64,000 nt of DNA from Phylloscopus collybita (Eukaryota > Chordata > Aves > Passeriformes > Phylloscopidae), in assembly GCA_027886175.1 (NCBI GenBank), contig JAJNNQ010000031.1, positions 1,216,501 through 1,280,500 of the forward strand, given 5' to 3'. This document shows positions 37,901-43,900 of the stretch, piece by piece. How positions within the stretch are numbered: the first letter of the stretch is position 1; each line of letters starts with the position of its first letter. Under the pieces are notes generated by a model. That model saw nothing but the letters and a program-made list of their open reading frames with translations, had not been told where the DNA came from and searched no databases. A program made the position numbers and the translations under genes.

Positions 37901-40900
37901 ACTGCTGATGGGCTGTTGGGTTGCCCAGTGTGGTTGGAGAGGAAGATTTTCTCCCTCCAATCCACGGTCACTGCTGGAACTCTATAAATATCAAAGTTTA
38001 TAAATAAACCAACCTCCTCTTTTCTACCTTGGACATCTCAGGGTGTGAGTGCTGGTTCTTTGTGTGGTGTGTGACAGGGTGTTATTTGGGTTTTTACTGT
38101 TCTCCTCTGTCTCTTTAAGGAGTTTTCCTAAAGTTCTATCTCAGCCCTCAGTGTTTACCCTTTGCAATGGAGTCAGACACCATTTCACATCAACAATCTG
38201 TTATTGTTTTTCCATGTTTGCATTCTCCTCATAAGGAGGAGGTTGCTGATGGGCTGTTGGGCTGCCCAGTGTGGTTGGAGAGGAAGATTTTCTCCCTCCA
38301 ATCCATGGTCACTGCTGGAGTTCTATAAATGTTGAAGTTTGTAAATAAACTGCCTCTTTTCTGCCTTGGACATCTCAGTGTCTGAGTGTTGGTTCTTTGT
38401 GTGGTGTGGGACAGGGTGTTGTTTGGGTTTTTGCTGTTCTCTTCTGCCTCTTCAAGGAGTTTTCCTAAAGTTCTGTTTCAGCCCTCAGTGTTTACCCTTT
38501 GCAATGGAGTCAGACACGATTTCACATCAACAACCTTTCTTGTTACTGTAACCATCTAACCATGTTTGCATTCTCCTCATGAGGAGGAGAGAATTGATGG
38601 GCTGTTGGGTTGCCCAGTGTGGTTGGAGAGGACAATTTTCTCCCTCCAATCCACGGTCACTGCTGGAATTCTATAAATGTTGAAGTCTGTCAATAAAATT
38701 CCCTTTTTTCCCTTGGGCACCCCAGTGTGTGGGGGTTGTTCCTTTGGTGTTGGATTAGGACAGCTCCTCCTCCCTGGCAGTGCCCCAGGGTGGCTTGGAG
38801 CAGGCTTGGAGCAGCTGGGACAGCAGAACCCCTGCCTGTGGGATGGGATTGAGATCCCTTCCTGCCCAAACCTTCTGGGATTCCGGGATTTCACCCCAAA
38901 TCAGGACAGGGTGGTGCCCAGGAGGAGCTTCAGGGGCAGGGAAGGAAATCATGGAATCCCAGAAAGTTTGGGTGAGAAAATCCCTCCAAGATCGATTCCC
39001 AAGCATTCCCAGCACTGCCCCAGGTCCCCAAGGGCCACATCCATGGCTCTGCAATCCCTGCAGGAATGTGACTCCATCCCAAACTCTGCAATCCCTGCAG
39101 GAATGTGACTCCATCCCAAACTCTGCAATCCCTCCAGGAATGTGACTCCATCCCAAACTCTGCAATCCCTGCAGGAATGTGACTCCATCCCAAACTCTGC
39201 AATCCCTCCAGGAATGTGACTCCATCCCAGGCTCTGCAATCCCTGCAGGAATGTGACTCCATCCCAAACTCTGCAATCCCTGCAGGAATGTGACTCCATC
39301 CCAGCTCTGCAATCCCTCCAGGAATGTGACTCCATCCCAGCTCTGCAATCCCTGCAGGAATGTGACCCCATCCCAGGCTCTGCAATCCCTCCAGGAATGT
39401 GACTCCATCCCAAACTCTGCAATCCCTCAAGGAATGTGACTGCATCCCAAACTCTGCAATCCCTCCAGGAATGTGACTCCATCCCAAACTCTGCAATCCC
39501 TGCAGGAATGTGACTCCATCCCAAGCTCTGCAATCCCTGCAGGAATGTGACTCCATCCCAAACTCTGCAATCCCTCCAGGAATGTGACTCCATCCCAAAC
39601 TCTGCAATCCCTCCAGGAATGTGACTCCATCCCAAACTCTGCAATCCCTCCAGGAATGTGACTCCATCCCAAACTCTGCAATCCCTCCAGGAATGTGACT
39701 CCATCCCAGGCTCTGCAATCCCTCAAGGAATGTGACTCCATCCCAAACTCTGCAATCCCTCCAGGAATGTGACTCCATCCCAGCTCTGCCAAAGCCTGCC
39801 CTCCCTCTCCCTTCCCATGGAAAAATCTTTCCCAACATCCAACCTCACCCCAGGTGAGATTCCCACAGCACCACTGGAGCCCTGGAATTCCCTGGGAATG
39901 CAGCCCAGCCCTGCTGTGTGACAGCTGCAGCCATCCAGGTGCTCCCAGCCCCAGCTGGGATCTCACAGCTCCCAGGGAATTCAGGTGGAATTCCAGAGCC
40001 CAGACCCAGAGAAAGCAAAGGGAATTTTACACCTCAGAGTCCCGGGGAGAATCCCAGCCCAGGCAGCTCCAGAGGGAACCTTTGGCAAAGGAATGAACCC
40101 TGAGGGAGCCCTTTGCTCCCAGCGACAGCCTGAAAACTCGGGAATTCCGAGTGACAGCCTGAAAACTTGGGAATTCTGAGGGACAAACTGAAAGCTCGGG
40201 AATTCCGAGTGACAAATGAAAGCTCGGGAATTCTGAGTGACAAACTGAAAGCTCGGGAATTCCGAGTGACAAACTGAAAGCTCGGGAATTCCGAGTGACA
40301 AACTGAAAACTTGGGAATTCTGAGTAATACCCAAACTCTTTCCAATCCCCCAAACCCATCCCCAAACTCCCAGTGCAGCACAGGAGGCTTTGCCCTGATC
40401 TCCCACTTCCAGGCTTTGGGAAATATCCAGGAGATTTTAGGGAAATATCAGGGAGTTTTTAGGGAAATATCAGGGAGTCTTTATGAAAATATCAGTTTTT
40501 GTTTTTGCTTTTTTTTTAGGGAAGTATCAAGGAGTTTTTAGGGAAATACCAGGAGGTTTTTAAGGAAGGATTAAGGGATTTTTAGGGAAATTTTCAGGGA
40601 GGTTCAGGGGAAATAATTATGAAATAAATAATATTCCTCACTCCAGGCCTGAGCTCAGCAGTAAAATCCCAGGAACATTTCACTTCCCCCATGGATTGGC
40701 ATTTCCAATCCCACCCAGTTCTCCAGGAAAAGAACCTTTTCCGGAACCAAAACCCTTCCCAGGGGAATTCTGAGCCCCCCTGGGGCTGCACCTCACCTGG
40801 CCCAGGTGAGAGCCAGCCCGGGCAGGGAGGGATTCCCCAAATCCTGGGAATGCCAGCCAGGCCTGGCAGTGCCCTGGGAGCAGGGATGGCTCCGGCTGCT

Positions 40901-43900
40901 GCAATCCCTTTCCTCTTGGTTTGCTCATTTCTTGGGAAATAAATTCCCATTTCTTTATTCCCTTTTCCCTTTTCCCTCTTTCTCTCTCTTGTTTTCCTTT
41001 CCCCTTTTTTTTTTTTTTCTTTTATTTCCTTTGTGTTTCTTCCTTTTATTTTCCCCTTTTCCCATTTTCTTTTCGTTTTCCTCTTATTCTCCTCCCCATG
41101 AGTCCCTTTAATTTCCCTTCCCTGCTTTTATCTTTTTGTCCTCTTCCATTTCCCCTTTTCCTTTATTTTTTCCCTTTTATTTTCCCCTTTCTCCTCTTCT
41201 TCCCTTTTTCTTTTATTCCTTTTTTGTCTTTTTTTTACCCTTTTTAATTTTTTCCCCTTCCATTTTCACTTTCCTTTTTTCCTTTGATTTTTTCCTTTCT
41301 TCCCTTTTTTCATTTTATCTTTTCCTCTCGTTTTCCCTTTCATTTTCCTTTCCCCCTCTTTTCTCATTTTACTTTTCCCTTTTATTTTCCCTTTTCCCCC
41401 TTTTATTTTGCTCTTCCCTCATTTTTCCTTTTTTTTTTTTTTTCCCTTCTCTCCTTCTAATTATCCTTTTTTCCACTTTTTCTCCTTTTTTCCCCCCCAG
41501 GATCCTGGCCCAGCACTGCTTTTCTTCCAAGCACAAACCTTTCCTTTCCCACATTTCAAATCCAGGGAATTCTTTTGGAGCCACGTTAAGTTTGAAAGCT
41601 CCAACTTTTTAAAATTCCCAGTCTGGCACTCCCAGAACCAAAAAAAAAAAAGAAAAAAAAAAGAAAAAAAAAAAAGCAATTTTCAAATGCTGGACTGGAA
41701 ATTACTCATTTTTTGATCTTTTATAGCTTGAAAGAGATGGAATTATTTAAATATATCTGTATTTATACTTGTATTTATATTTACATTTAGATTTAATTTA
41801 TATTTACCTTTAATTTACATTTACATTTATAGTTATATTTAACTTATATCTATATTTATATTGATATTTACCTTTTTTATATTTACCTTTAATTTCTATT
41901 TGTATTTATATTTATAGTTATAGTTAAGGTACATCTATATTTATATTGATGTTTACATTTAATTTCTATTTACCTTTACATTTACATTTATAGTTAACTT
42001 ATATCTATATTTATATTTACCTTTAATTATAATTATATTTATATTTATATATTTATATATTTGTATATATTTATATTTATATTTGTATTTTATGCCAATA
42101 TGTGTACACATTATTAACAATTTAAAAACAAACTGCATAAATTCTATATTGTTAAATACAAACGTGCATGATTGCACATTCTATAAATGGATGGCATTAC
42201 GTTGTGATGCTATTTTTTTAATATTTATCCATGCAAATAATATTTATAAACAATATTTACAATATTTACCAGTGATCTTCCATCACTTTAAAGCCATTAA
42301 AGGGTTCTTTTGGGGAGTTTTTTAGGAATTCTTTCCCTCCTTTCGGCACAGAATCCCTCAAGGTTTAGGGGACCCCAATGCTGGGCCAGTCCTGATCCTG
42401 AAATCCCACGGGAAATGGGATTTGGGGGAACAGGAGCAGCTCAGGAGCCTCCCTTGGGGCTGAGCATCCTGCTGGGGGAGCAGCGAGGAAAATCCAAGGG
42501 GATTCTCCTGGGAATGGGGGAGATGCACAGCACCCAGGGAGGGGCACCCAATTCCTGCACAGCACCCATCCCGAGGGAAGGGCACCCCAATTCCCTGCAC
42601 AGCACCCACACATCCTGAAGGAAGGGCACCCACAGTCCTGCCAGGACACCCCCAACCCCTCCAGAACGCCCTAATTCCCAGCAGGATACCCCCCAATCCC
42701 TGCAGGACATCCTTCCTATGGGAAACAGCACCCACATTCCCTGCACAGCACCCATCCTGGGGCACCCACATTCCCTTCAGGACACCCATCCCAAGAGCAC
42801 CCCAATCCCAAAAACAACCCCAATTTCCTGCAGGACACTCATTCCAAGAGCACCCAAATCCCAAGGACAGGACACCCATCCCAAAAACAGGACACCCCAA
42901 TCCCAAGGAAACCCTAATCCCAAGGACAGGACATCCCAATCCCAAGGACAGGACATCCCAATCCCAAAAACAGGACACCCCAATCCCAAAAACAGGACAC
43001 CCCAATCCCAAGGACATCCCAATCCCAAGGAAACCCCAATCCCAAAGACAGGACACCCCATTCCCTGCCCAGCCCCCCCTGCGGGCACCCCGATCCCTGC
43101 GGGCAAACGCCCCCGAGCCGGCTCCTTGCTCCCTCCCGCTCCATCCCGATCCTCGATCCCCAATTCCCAATCCCCGATCCCCTCTGGATCCGCGGCCGCC
43201 GGCCGAGCCCCATCCCGAGCCCGGCTCCCCGCAGCCCTCCCGGGCAGGGATGCTCCGGCTCTGCCGCCGGCGCTCCGCTCCCCCCGGAGCTCCCGCCAGT
43301 CCCGGTCAGCCTGGCCGGGCTCGGGATCATTGCCCGGAGCTCACGGGAGGCTGGGAGCTACAAAGGATTCCCTCGTCAGGGAAATGGAGCATTTTATAGG
43401 AATCTATAAATATCCATCCCAACCCTGCGCTGAATGCGGGAATTATCTCCAAGGAGCTTGGGAATGCGGCGCTGCAGCCCGCGGCGCCCGGAGAGCTTCC
43501 CCGCGCCAGGAAAACAGGACGGGGATGCTGGGACAGCAGCAGGACCCAAAAAAAGGGGTCTGGGATCATCCCGTCCTACCCCTGAGCACGGGCAGGGCCA
43601 CCTCCCCCCGACCGGGCGGCTCCGAGCCCCAGGGACGCGGGGACAGCCACGGGCAGCAGCGAGGGACGGCCCGGGGACAGGGACGGGGGTGGGATGTGCC
43701 CAGGGGAGCTTCTGTCACGGAGCCATGGAATTGTTTAGGCTGGAAAAGCCCTCCAGGACCATGGAGTGCCACCATTCCAACCATGCCCAGCACTGCCAGG
43801 GCCCTCCAGGACCATGGAGTGCCACCATTCCAACCACCTCCAGGACTGCCAGGGCCCTCCAGGACCACGGAGTCCCACCATTCCAACCATGCCAAGCACT

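Noticed and set aside
38930..39838. 302-codon minus-strand Trp/Gly-rich frame
   Set aside because: 37-bp minisatellite read in three successive frames; several overlapping frames give the same words.
40921..41612. Phe/Pro/Ser-rich frames resembling a membrane protein
   Set aside because: Translation of a T/C homopyrimidine tract.
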